Below, one piece after another: positions 1-8,094 of a DNA stretch of 64,000 nucleotides. The position numbers and the translations under genes were made by a program. The stretch comes from Candidatus Saccharibacteria bacterium oral taxon 488. Lineage in GTDB: Bacteria > Patescibacteriota > Saccharimonadia > Saccharimonadales > Saccharimonadaceae. The stretch lies in assembly GCA_013099015.1 (NCBI GenBank), contig CP039998.1, forward strand, positions 372,001 through 436,000, given 5' to 3'. Each line of letters opens with the position of its first letter. Positions within the stretch are counted from its first letter, which is position 1. The notes under the pieces are model-generated. The model saw only the letters and a program-made list of their open reading frames with translations. It made no database searches and was not told the origin of the DNA.

Positions 1-1
1 G

Positions 2-1030
2 CAGCGTGAGCTGATCATCGGTGACCGTCAGACGGGAAAGACGGCGATTGCTATCGACACCATGATCAACCAGGCACGGCAAAAGACCGGTGTGGTCAAC
101 GTCTACGTGGCGATTGGACAGAAATTATCAAAGATTGCCCGGCTGGTTGACCGCTTGAAAGAAGAAGGCGTGATGGAGCAAACCATCGTGGTGGCGACCA
201 GCCCGTCGGATGCGGCTTCCCTGCTGTACCTGGCGCCGTACGCTGGTACGGCCATGGGTGAATATTTCCGTGACAACGGTGGCCACGCACTGATGATTTA
301 TGACGATTTGACCAAGCACGCCGTGGCTTACCGCCAGATGTCGCTCTTGCTCCGTCGTCCACCGGGACGCGAGGCGTATCCTGGTGATGTGTTCTACCTG
401 CACTCTCGCCTGCTCGAGCGTTCAGCCAAGTTGTCGGACGAGTTGGGTGCTGGTTCATTGACTGCTCTGCCAATCATCGAGACGCAGGCTGGCGACATCT
501 CGGCGTATATTCCAACCAACGTGATTTCCATCACTGACGGTCAGATTTTCCTGGAGACTGACCTGTTCTATCAGGGCATCCGCCCAGCCATCTCTGCTGG
601 TCTATCGGTTTCCCGTGTCGGTGGTGCTGCTCAGACGAAGGCGGTTAAATCGGTCGGTGGTAACTTGAAATTGGGCTTAAGCCAGTTCCGTGAGCTGGCT
701 AGTTTCGCTCAGTTTGGTTCGGACCTGGATGATGCGACCAAGGCGCAAATCGATCGCGGCCAACGTCTGACTGAGCTACTGAAGCAGCCACAGTACCAGC
801 CGATGAGCGTCTGGGAGCAATTTGTCAGTATTCATGCGGTGACTAGCGGCGCGTTTGACGACGTGCCAGTCGCTAAGATCAAGGAAGCGCAGGCTGCCCT
901 ATTGACACAACTTTGGAAAAATAATAAAGACGCAATGCGTGAACTTAATAAGGGTGCCAAACCGACTGACGAGCAGCTCCAGGTCATCGACGAGGCAACC
1001 CAAGTGGCAGCGAAAGGGTTCGAGGAGTAA
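2..1030 (+). CDS. atpA: F1 ATP synthase subunit alpha, 5' truncated by the window edge
   Basis: Non-catalytic nucleotide-binding subunit of the F1 head. The reading frame is already open at base 2 and enters with the Walker A motif GDRQTGKT, so about the first third of the protein lies outside the window. The alpha signatures that follow are VYVAIGQK and the [20 protein letters not shown] stretch, and the protein ends at KGFEE. It is followed after 3 bases by atpG, the usual order. The first methionine inside the window (base 62) is internal and not a start. Confidence 0.97.
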   Translation, partial: QRELIIGDRQTGKTAIAIDTMINQARQKTGVVNVYVAIGQKLSKIARLVDRLKEEGVMEQTIVVATSPSDAASLLYLAPYAGTAMGEYFRDNGGHALMIYDDLTKHAVAYRQMSLLLRRPPGREAYPGDVFYLHSRLLERSAKLSDELGAGSLTALPIIETQAGDISAYIPTNVISITDGQIFLETDLFYQGIRPAISAGLSVSRVGGAAQTKAVKSVGGNLKLGLSQFRELASFAQFGSDLDDATKAQIDRGQRLTELLKQPQYQPMSVWEQFVSIHAVTSGAFDDVPVAKIKEAQAALLTQLWKNNKDAMRELNKGAKPTDEQLQVIDEATQVAAKGFEE

Positions 1031-1033
1031 TCC

Positions 1034-1915
1034 ATGCCGAGTACTCGTGCGCTGAAAAATCGTATTCGCTCGGTGGATTCGACCAAGCAAATCACCAAGG
1101 CGATGCAATTGGTGGCGGCCAGCAAAATGCGTCGCGCTCAAGAGGCGGACAAGGCTTCGGCTCCCTACACCATGGCGGCCGAGGAATTGCTGAGCTACCT
1201 AGCCAGCCAGGGTGCGACCGACAATCACCCGCTGTTTAAGCGCCGCAAAATTACCAAACGCCTAATTATCGTCATTGCTAGCGACAAGGGTCTGGCTGGC
1301 GCGTACAATACCAACGTCTTGAAAAAATATCTGGAGCTGCTGAAGCGTGATGATGAGCGTGGCATCGAGAATTTGACCTTGACGATTGGCCGCCGAGCTT
1401 CGCAATTTGCCTCGCGCCTGAAGGATACGAAGATTATCGGTACGTACGAGGATTTGCCAGATCAGCCGTCTGGACTCACCTTTCACACGATTTTGAATAC
1501 TGCCATTAGTATGTTTGAGAATGGCGAGGTTGACGCGGTGACGCTGGTGTACACGCGATTTGTCAATAGCATGGTGCAGACGGCGGAGCTGTCGCGCTTG
1601 CTGCCGGCGGGTACCAAAGCATTGATCGATCCAAGCGAGGTATCAAATACGATTTCTGACGCCAAGTACGAGCCGAGCATTCCAGAGGTGTTGGATGCGG
1701 TGGTTTATCGTCTGACGGGTGCGCGGCTGTTCCAGGCGCTACTAGATGCCCGCGCGAGCGAGCACTCTATGCGGATGATGGCTATGAAGAATGCGACGGA
1801 TAATGCCAGCGATTTGGTGGATGATCTAACCTTGGCGATGAACAAAGCCCGCCAAGGCGCGATTACCCAAGAGCTGGCCGAAATTTCTGGCGGCGTGGAG
1901 GCGATGGAACAATGA
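1034..1915 (+). CDS. atpG: F1 ATP synthase subunit gamma
   Basis: Central rotor stalk of F1, 293 residues, normal family length. The N-terminal coiled-coil strand starts MPSTRALKNRIRSVDSTKQI, with the family motif TKAMQLVAASKMRRAQ. The C-terminal strand carries the conserved SEHSMRMMAMKNATDNA signature. It sits 3 bases after atpA, and its TGA stop overlaps the following NUDIX start in an ATGA junction, so the three genes are translationally coupled. Confidence 0.97.
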   Translation: MPSTRALKNRIRSVDSTKQITKAMQLVAASKMRRAQEADKASAPYTMAAEELLSYLASQGATDNHPLFKRRKITKRLIIVIASDKGLAGAYNTNVLKKYLELLKRDDERGIENLTLTIGRRASQFASRLKDTKIIGTYEDLPDQPSGLTFHTILNTAISMFENGEVDAVTLVYTRFVNSMVQTAELSRLLPAGTKALIDPSEVSNTISDAKYEPSIPEVLDAVVYRLTGARLFQALLDARASEHSMRMMAMKNATDNASDLVDDLTLAMNKARQGAITQELAEISGGVEAMEQ

Positions 1916-2361
1916 TGAATAACACAACCCTATTCGTCAGTACTGTTGTCGTAAAAGACGGTAAGCTATTGGTTGTTCAAGAGGGCAAAGATAACTACGG
2001 GCAATTAGGTACATGGAATTTTCCGGCGGGGCATGTTGAGTCGGGCGAAGGTTTGGTGGAGGCGGCGGTACGCGAAGCGAAGGAAGAGTCTGGCTACACA
2101 GTTGCAATTGACGGTGTTCTGTCGGTGCTGCTGAAAAATACTGATTCTGGCATGTCGCTGGTTGTGTTTTTTCTGGGACACATTGCCGATGATTCTCCTG
2201 TCGCGCGCGAAGAAGGGATTCAGCAGGTTGACTTCGTGACGTTAGAGGCTTTAGAGAAGCTAAACTTGCGTTTTCCTGATGATATGATAGAACCAGCTCG
2301 TCGAGCGCTGTCGGATAAGAGTTATCCTTTGGATATAATTATGGATTATCAGGAGGCGTAG
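1912..2361 (+). CDS. NUDIX hydrolase inserted in the ATP synthase operon
   Basis: 149-residue NUDIX domain protein. The Nudix box is visible as GHVESGEGLVEAAVREAKEE followed by SGYT, giving the G-x5-E-x7-REVxEExG pattern with A for U at one position; these acidic residues bind Mg. The family cleaves nucleoside diphosphates linked to another moiety; the substrate cannot be told here. The start overlaps the atpG stop (ATGA), and atpD begins about 50 bases later, so it is transcribed as part of the atp operon, where a NUDIX gene is not normally found. Two consecutive ATGs (1912, 1915) leave the exact start open by one residue. Confidence 0.9.
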   Translation: MMNNTTLFVSTVVVKDGKLLVVQEGKDNYGQLGTWNFPAGHVESGEGLVEAAVREAKEESGYTVAIDGVLSVLLKNTDSGMSLVVFFLGHIADDSPVAREEGIQQVDFVTLEALEKLNLRFPDDMIEPARRALSDKSYPLDIIMDYQEA

Positions 2362-2385
2362 ACGCAATATGAAAAGTGAGATTAA

Positions 2386-3831
<1,446 letters not shown>

Positions 3832-3835
3832 CCTG

Positions 3836-4261
3836 ATGAATTTGAAGCTAGTAACGCTCGGTGGTGTCAAGCTGGATGAGGCGGTCTACTCGGTGACCAT
3901 CCCGACGATTGACGGTGAGATTTCGGTGCTGCCGAGCCACGAACCGCTGGTGACAGTGGCCAAGGACGGCGTGATCACCGTGCGCCGGCGCCAAGAAGAT
4001 TCTGACAATCAGTTGGAGTATTTCGCAATTTCCGGCGGCGTGGTGAAGATTGATTATTCATCGGTGCAGATCCTGGTGGACGAGGCCGACCATGGCGACG
4101 ACATTATCGAGGCGGAAACTCAGGCGGCACTGGAGCGCGCCATCAAGGCCCGCGACGAAGCCGATGACCAAGTCGAACGCGAGAAAGCCAAACAGCTCAT
4201 CGACCGGCACATGGTACGGCTAAAGGTGGCAGATTTGCATCGGCGTAAGCGACGACATTAG
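3836..4261 (+). CDS. atpC: F1 ATP synthase subunit epsilon
   Basis: Epsilon subunit (141 residues): N-terminal beta sandwich with the family signature VTIPTIDGEISVLPSHEPLV, then a C-terminal charged helix pair (ERAIKARDEADDQVEREKAK). Start ATG 3836 lies four bases after the atpD stop. An upstream in-frame ATG at 3788 would lie deep inside atpD and is rejected. It is the last gene of the atp operon; the next gene is convergent. Confidence 0.95.
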   Translation: MNLKLVTLGGVKLDEAVYSVTIPTIDGEISVLPSHEPLVTVAKDGVITVRRRQEDSDNQLEYFAISGGVVKIDYSSVQILVDEADHGDDIIEAETQAALERAIKARDEADDQVEREKAKQLIDRHMVRLKVADLHRRKRRH

Positions 4262-4265
4262 GATA

Positions 4266-5114
4266 TTAGGTTGCGCTCGGTCCAATCAGGATGTCGAGGC
4301 TGCTACGTATAGCAGAGGTAGCCATCTTTGCTTCTAGCTGTCTCTGTATCGGAAAAATATCGGGTATATTTTTTTCATAGATGTGTAGGAAGTGGTCATC
4401 AAATTGCTGCTGGCTGACAGGAGATAGTTGGGTACCAAATCGGGTGAGAGATTCTGCATATAATAGAATGTCGTCAGACACATCCTCCATGTCGTGCAGC
4501 TTCCCTATTGTTGTGAGGTCAATAATACGTGTTCTACCGTTAATATCGCTCGCGGTATTCTTTACCTGAAAATCGCCGTGTACCAAGCCTTTGCTATTTA
4601 AAATAACTAATGTTTGCGCGGCGACCGTGAGGGCTTCTGCTATCTTTGGCTCTGTTGGTTTGTGTGATTCTTGCAGAAGGATATTGTCATAGCTCACAAC
4701 TCCCTGGTCAAACTCAGTGATAGTGCTGAAATTACCTCCTGTTTTAGTAAATCCCAACGTCCGAAAAGCTAGCTGCTCTCCCTCTTTATTAAGATATTTT
4801 TCTGCTTTATATTCGCGGACGGCGTGTCTTGCGGACTCAACTGGTTTGATGGCGACCGGTTGGGTGGTTAGGGCGCTAGATTGTTCTGGTATTATCATAT
4901 TGCCAAACTTGACGCGATGAACACTGTCTTTTCTACCCTTTGCGTAGTCTGGTATTTCATGGATCTGAACACTTGATGTTGGCTGGCCTAACTTTGGCAG
5001 TTGGGATAGTAGTATTACTCCCTCTGGCAACCACTCTCTTATAGTGTCCGATGTAACATCTCGTGTATAAACATAGGACAAACCATACTTCATACGATCG
5101 TGCATATTCCGCAT
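4266..5114 (-). CDS. Kinase-like (aminoglycoside phosphotransferase fold) protein
   Basis: About 282 residues. It carries the signature of the APH/protein-kinase-like fold: a candidate ATP-binding lysine in VAIKPVE (around residue 85), a catalytic loop GLVHGDFQVKN near residue 185, and a metal-binding IDLTTIGKL shortly after. The family phosphorylates small molecules or proteins; the substrate is unknown. The proposed start is ATG 5114; a TTG at 5141 would overlap dus by 14 bases, and ATG 5105 is also possible. It lies just downstream of dus on the same strand and converges with atpC. Confidence 0.7.
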   Translation of the reverse strand: MRNMHDRMKYGLSYVYTRDVTSDTIREWLPEGVILLSQLPKLGQPTSSVQIHEIPDYAKGRKDSVHRVKFGNMIIPEQSSALTTQPVAIKPVESARHAVREYKAEKYLNKEGEQLAFRTLGFTKTGGNFSTITEFDQGVVSYDNILLQESHKPTEPKIAEALTVAAQTLVILNSKGLVHGDFQVKNTASDINGRTRIIDLTTIGKLHDMEDVSDDILLYAESLTRFGTQLSPVSQQQFDDHFLHIYEKNIPDIFPIQRQLEAKMATSAIRSSLDILIGPSAT

Positions 5115-5127
5115 TATATCATAATAT

Positions 5128-6225
5128 CTATATATTTTCAATAATTTTCCGGACTTCGTCAGTGCTTTTGGTGTGCATTAGCTGGTCGCGTAGTTCTTTG
5201 GCGCCGTCGAAGTCACGGATGTAGATTTTGAAGAAGCGTTTGAGGGTTTCGTAGGGGCGGCCGAGGGTTGGCTGGTAGTGGTCAAAGAGGTCGAGGTGGT
5301 AATGTAGTAGATATATAAGTTCTGATTTAGTATTGCCGCTCCCGTCGTCGCCGTCTGCGACGGCACGTAGGTCGCTAGACGCGGGTCCTGCTAGTCGGTC
5401 CGCCCCTTCTTCTGAAAAATCAAAGATTTGTTCAGAAGTGGGTGCTGCCCCACCGACTATCACCCGCTTATCCTCGATCTCCGAAGACACTCCGCCTTTC
5501 CTAAAGCAAAACGGATCGCTGAAAACTCCCCGCCCGATCATGATGCCGTTGAGACCGGGGTGCTGGCGGGCGAGCTTCTCGCCGTGGGCGCGGTCGCGGA
5601 TGTCGCCGTTGATGGTTAGTAGCGTTTGTGGGGCGATGTCATCACGTAGGGCAATGATATCGTCGATGAGCTCGTAGTGCGCTGGGACTTTACTCATCTC
5701 CTTTTTGGTGCGGAGGTGGATGGTTAGATTAACAATATCTTGCTGTAAAATAGTCGTCAGCCACTCGCGCCATTCGTCAACATACGTATAGCCCAGCCTG
5801 GTTTTGACGCTGACGGGCAGGCCGGCAGTTTTGGCGGCAGCGATAGCAGCGATCGCCACGTCGGGTCGGCGGATCAGTGCTGCGCCCCCGCTTTTGATGG
5901 CGGATTTGGCGGGACAGCCCATGTTGATGTCAATGCCGTCAAAGCCGAGCTTCGCGCAGTGAGCCGCAAATTGTTCCATGTCGCCTGGCTCACCACCCCA
6001 TATCTGGGCGACTAGCGGATGCTCATCGTCGGTTTTGATGAGCCGCCCAGCGATAGCCTTGTCGCCAGCATGCACCCAGCCAGTGGCATTGGCAAACTCA
6101 GTGAAAAACACGTCGGGCGCGCCCGCCTGTTTCACGACATGACGAAATACCACGTCCGTGACGGCTTCCATGGGCGCCAAGATGAAAAATGGCTGCGGTA
6201 GATTGTCCCAACATGTCATATTCAT
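5128..6225 (-). CDS. dus: tRNA-dihydrouridine synthase with an in-frame insertion
   Basis: FMN-dependent reduction of uridines in tRNA. Motifs: APMEAVTDVVFR at the N-terminus, the active-site cysteine in NMGCPAKSAIKSGG, VKTRLGY, INGDIRDR and GIMIGRGVFSDPF of the TIM barrel, and a C-terminal helical domain from YHLDLFDHYQPT. Between barrel and helical domain (about residues 233-297) is a hydrophilic stretch of some 60 residues absent from typical Dus proteins, whose DNA contains a long inverted repeat (5381-5467). The start overlaps the Fic gene stop by four bases (ATGA). Confidence 0.93.
   Translation of the reverse strand: MNMTCWDNLPQPFFILAPMEAVTDVVFRHVVKQAGAPDVFFTEFANATGWVHAGDKAIAGRLIKTDDEHPLVAQIWGGEPGDMEQFAAHCAKLGFDGIDINMGCPAKSAIKSGGAALIRRPDVAIAAIAAAKTAGLPVSVKTRLGYTYVDEWREWLTTILQQDIVNLTIHLRTKKEMSKVPAHYELIDDIIALRDDIAPQTLLTINGDIRDRAHGEKLARQHPGLNGIMIGRGVFSDPFCFRKGGVSSEIEDKRVIVGGAAPTSEQIFDFSEEGADRLAGPASSDLRAVADGDDGSGNTKSELIYLLHYHLDLFDHYQPTLGRPYETLKRFFKIYIRDFDGAKELRDQLMHTKSTDEVRKIIENI
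5381..5467 (-). repeat. Long hairpin inside the dus insertion
   Basis: Nested inverted repeats. An outer arm GCGGGT (5381-5386) plus TAGTCGGT (5392-5399) pairs with ACCGACTA (5452-5459) plus ACCCGC (5462-5467). An inner hairpin of TTCTGAAAAATC with GATTTGTTCAGAA lies around 5409-5439. It falls exactly in the part of dus that is extra relative to the family, and stays in frame. The origin is unknown; it resembles palindromic elements that insert into genes. Confidence 0.6.
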
Positions 6226-7142
6226 GTTGTCAGCCCTTTGCTAAACAATATACTTTCCGCGATAAATAGACGTAGCGCCTCCAGCTCGCCGCGAACCTGC
6301 GCTCGCTCCAGATAGGTATAGTACGCTCGCTTGCGCTCTTTGGTGACGAGGGGCGGCACCAACCCCAGTTGCAGGGCCTGGACAAAGAGCAAGAGTCGCC
6401 CGGTGCGACCGTTGCCATCGCTAAATGGATGGATTTTTTCAAATGTCGCATGAGTACGGGCCAGCCATTCTATCGGCTCTGTTTTGGGCAGCTCGTTCAT
6501 TTCGTCAATACACTCGGACATCGCTTCAGCAACCCACAGATGGTTTATTGTTGTGACGCGACTACCCGTGATGCACACACCGTGCCGGCGGTAGAGTCCG
6601 GCGTCGGACACCAGCGTATTCATCAGCCGGACGTGCGTTTGCAAGATCAGCTCTTCGCTCCACGTAAAATGTGCCCCTTTTTCATGTAAGGCATCCAGCA
6701 GAAAATAGAGCGCAGTACGGTGGTTACGGGCCTCTATCTGTTCGCGCGCTGTCTTGTTGGCGAGGACGCGATTATCATCGTTCAGCACCTCTGCGACGTC
6801 TGCTAGGGTCATTGTGCTACCCTCGATCGTGTTCGTGTGGTAGGTCAAGTGGAGCGTCAGGATGTCAAGTAATTCTTGATTCGCCAGGAGTGTCCGGATC
6901 GTCATGCGGCTGGCCTGGGCGGCACGTTCGGTAGCGAGGCGCTTCGCCTCGTCGATGGTGTCCTGCCCGATCATCTCTTGATGTAATAGCTGAATATTCG
7001 CCAGGTTTTTGGCGCGCGGCGACATGTGTTGGTGTACCCAGGCGTTGAGTGTACGCACTGGCACATCTAGGCGACGCGCCAGTTGTTCTTGGGTAAGGCC
7101 TGTCCGCATCAGAATTTCTTGGAGTAATTGCGCTGCGTTCAT
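6222..7142 (-). CDS. Fic/DOC family protein with N-terminal helix-turn-helix
   Basis: 306 residues. Residues 1-60 form an XRE-like helix-turn-helix (GLTQEQLARRLDVPVRTLNAW). The Fic core follows, with the catalytic motif HPFSDGNGRTGR near residue 240. An inhibitory TxxxEG motif (TNTIEG, around residue 110) precedes it, the class in which an internal helix blocks the active site. Fic enzymes transfer AMP or other phosphate-containing groups to proteins. A -10 box lies 6 bases from the ATG, so the mRNA is probably leaderless. A palindrome in the promoter spacer suggests self-repression through the HTH. The operon continues into dus. Confidence 0.9.
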   Translation of the reverse strand: MNAAQLLQEILMRTGLTQEQLARRLDVPVRTLNAWVHQHMSPRAKNLANIQLLHQEMIGQDTIDEAKRLATERAAQASRMTIRTLLANQELLDILTLHLTYHTNTIEGSTMTLADVAEVLNDDNRVLANKTAREQIEARNHRTALYFLLDALHEKGAHFTWSEELILQTHVRLMNTLVSDAGLYRRHGVCITGSRVTTINHLWVAEAMSECIDEMNELPKTEPIEWLARTHATFEKIHPFSDGNGRTGRLLLFVQALQLGLVPPLVTKERKRAYYTYLERAQVRGELEALRLFIAESILFSKGLTT

Positions 7143-7148
7143 GTCGTG

Positions 7149-7191
7149 ATATTACCAAAACATCATGATGTTTGTCAAATAGCATGATGTT
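7149..7191 (-). promoter_or_regulatory. fic promoter with palindromic operator
   Basis: -35 TTGACA (7173-7178) and -10 TAATAT (7149-7154) are 18 bases apart. The spacer holds the perfect palindrome AACATCATGATGTT (7159-7172), and a second half-site (7182-7191) lies just upstream of the -35. A bound dimer would block RNA polymerase. The HTH of the downstream Fic protein is the obvious candidate ligand. Confidence 0.75.
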
Positions 7192-7267
7192 TTTTCGGAG
7201 TCTGATGGTATGGTAGCTAGGGTTTTTGGATGTACAAGTGGCTACCCCTGCCCGACAATCATCCCCC

Positions 7268-7306
7268 CAAAAAAGGTGAAATCCCCGCGTCAACGATGAC
7301 GCGGGG
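7268..7306 (-). terminator. Candidate terminator of the structured RNA
   Basis: Ten-base GC-rich stem CCCCGCGTCA/TGACGCGGGG with a TCGT loop, followed on the minus strand by ATTTCACC and then TTTTTT. The 8-base gap between stem and U-run is longer than in a textbook terminator, hence moderate confidence. Confidence 0.55.
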
Positions 7307-7616
7307 TGGTGGACTCAAGCGGTTCTGCTCGGAACGGCCCGGAGGGGCTGCTAGCGACGAGTGAAACTCGCGAGTCCTGAGGTTTAAGGCCCCGCGACCA
7401 GGTGAATTGTTCGTTCTCCCGGAGTCACTGGTCGCGGGGCGGAGGTTACCTATCTTATAGATACCTCCTTTCTCCCCCTTTCGGGGGATCCTTCCCGGGA
7501 CTTTCCTGGGAAGAGTGAAGGTGGAAAACAACGTTGTTCTCGCAACAAACTGACAGGCTGTGGGGGCTGTCAGTCTGCCATACGCCGCGCGCTATTGAGC
7601 GACGCATTACCCTCAG

Positions 7617-7665
7617 TGGATGTGGCGGGAGTCGAACCCGCCCTGGCCCCCTAGTGGGCACATCC
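7617..7665 (-). ncRNA. tRNA-like acceptor plus T-arm module
   Basis: On the minus strand a perfect T-arm (GGCGGG, loop TTCGACT, CCCGCC) is followed by CACATCC. This can pair over 7 bp with GGATGTG only 49 bases upstream, leaving a small CCC/GGG hairpin in place of the D and anticodon arms. Alternatively the 3' strand pairs with a distant 5' end as in tmRNA. No CCA is encoded: the bases after the acceptor are ACTG. Confidence 0.5.
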
Positions 7666-7937
7666 TTGTGGGCGGACGGACGCCCTTTGCCAGTTCACGA
7701 CTGGCGGGTTTCGGGGTCGCACAGACCTCGACCGTCATAACATTACATCAATTCAACTTACCACACGCGTGGCAAGCCCACGAGTTTCCCCGTGGGACCG
7801 AGCTAATGTTATTTTTCTGGGAGCAGTGCTTACACTGCACCCAGATTGGGTTCGTCCAGCCTGACGCACTGGACGAGCCTTCGTAGTTGCCGAACAAGGG
7901 TTTTCACCCCCTCCCTGCCGCGGTTGCGGCATAGAAA

Positions 7938-8030
7938 AAGAGCTAATTCCCTTTTCAGGCCATGCTTTTGTGCGAAGCATGGTCAGGGTTCAGTGTCATT
8001 CGCGACACCTTACCGGAAATTAGCTCCATG
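7938..8030 (-). ncRNA. Three-way-junction RNA domain ending in a U-tract
   Basis: First domain of the leftward transcript. The closing stem GAGCTAATTTCC / GGGAATTAGCTC encloses hairpins GTGTC-GACAC and CCATGCTT-AAGCATGG, and is followed directly by TTTTT. This is the architecture of a leader or riboswitch-like domain whose closing stem is also a terminator, or of a separate small RNA of about 90 nt. It matches no riboswitch consensus that I know. Confidence 0.5.
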
Positions 8031-8046
8031 AACAAAAGCAAGTATA

Positions 8047-8088
8047 TATATATCAATAATAGCAAGCTATGTCAATAGCTTTTGTCAA
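8047..8088 (-). promoter_or_regulatory. Strong promoter of the structured RNA
   Basis: -10 TATATA (8047-8052), 17-base spacer, -35 TTGACA (8070-8075), and a second TTGACA 7 bases further upstream (8083-8088). The same arrangement, including CTATTA-N-TGATATATATA around the -10, recurs at 15023-15064. Confidence 0.8.
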
Positions 8089-8094
8089 GATTGC

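Larger units (their letters stand above)
7259..8040 (-). ncRNA. Large structured non-coding RNA locus, identity unknown
   Basis: About 780 bases without convincing coding sequence, downstream of a strong leftward promoter. Hairpins in transcript order: a 12-bp stem closing a three-way junction (7941-8028) followed by UUUUU; several stem-loops at 7700-7935; a tRNA-like acceptor/T-arm (7617-7665); CTGACAG/CTGTCAG (near 7550-7575); a stem around 7440-7470; a roughly 15-bp GC-rich stem (7389-7440); and a final GC hairpin (7283-7306) with a U-run a few bases on. It could be one ornate RNA or two RNAs in tandem. A divergent tmRNA was considered, because the 3' part resembles one, but no matching 5' half or GATTCGAC motif was found. 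Confidence 0.6.

Noticed and set aside
7450-7475. 16S rRNA 3'-end-like CCTCCTTTCT
   Set aside because: Part of a local palindrome; no other rRNA sequence around it.
7290-7530. RNase P RNA
   Set aside because: AGGAAAGTCC and GCAGAACC look like its conserved regions, but the first is itself closed in a local CTTCCC/GGGAAG hairpin and the other conserved segments are missing.
7617-8030. tmRNA (ssrA) gene
   Set aside because: Length and 3' T-arm would fit, but no 5' half with GATTCGAC, no acceptor partner at the 5' end, no convincing tag reading frame and no encoded CCA. Left as unidentified RNA.
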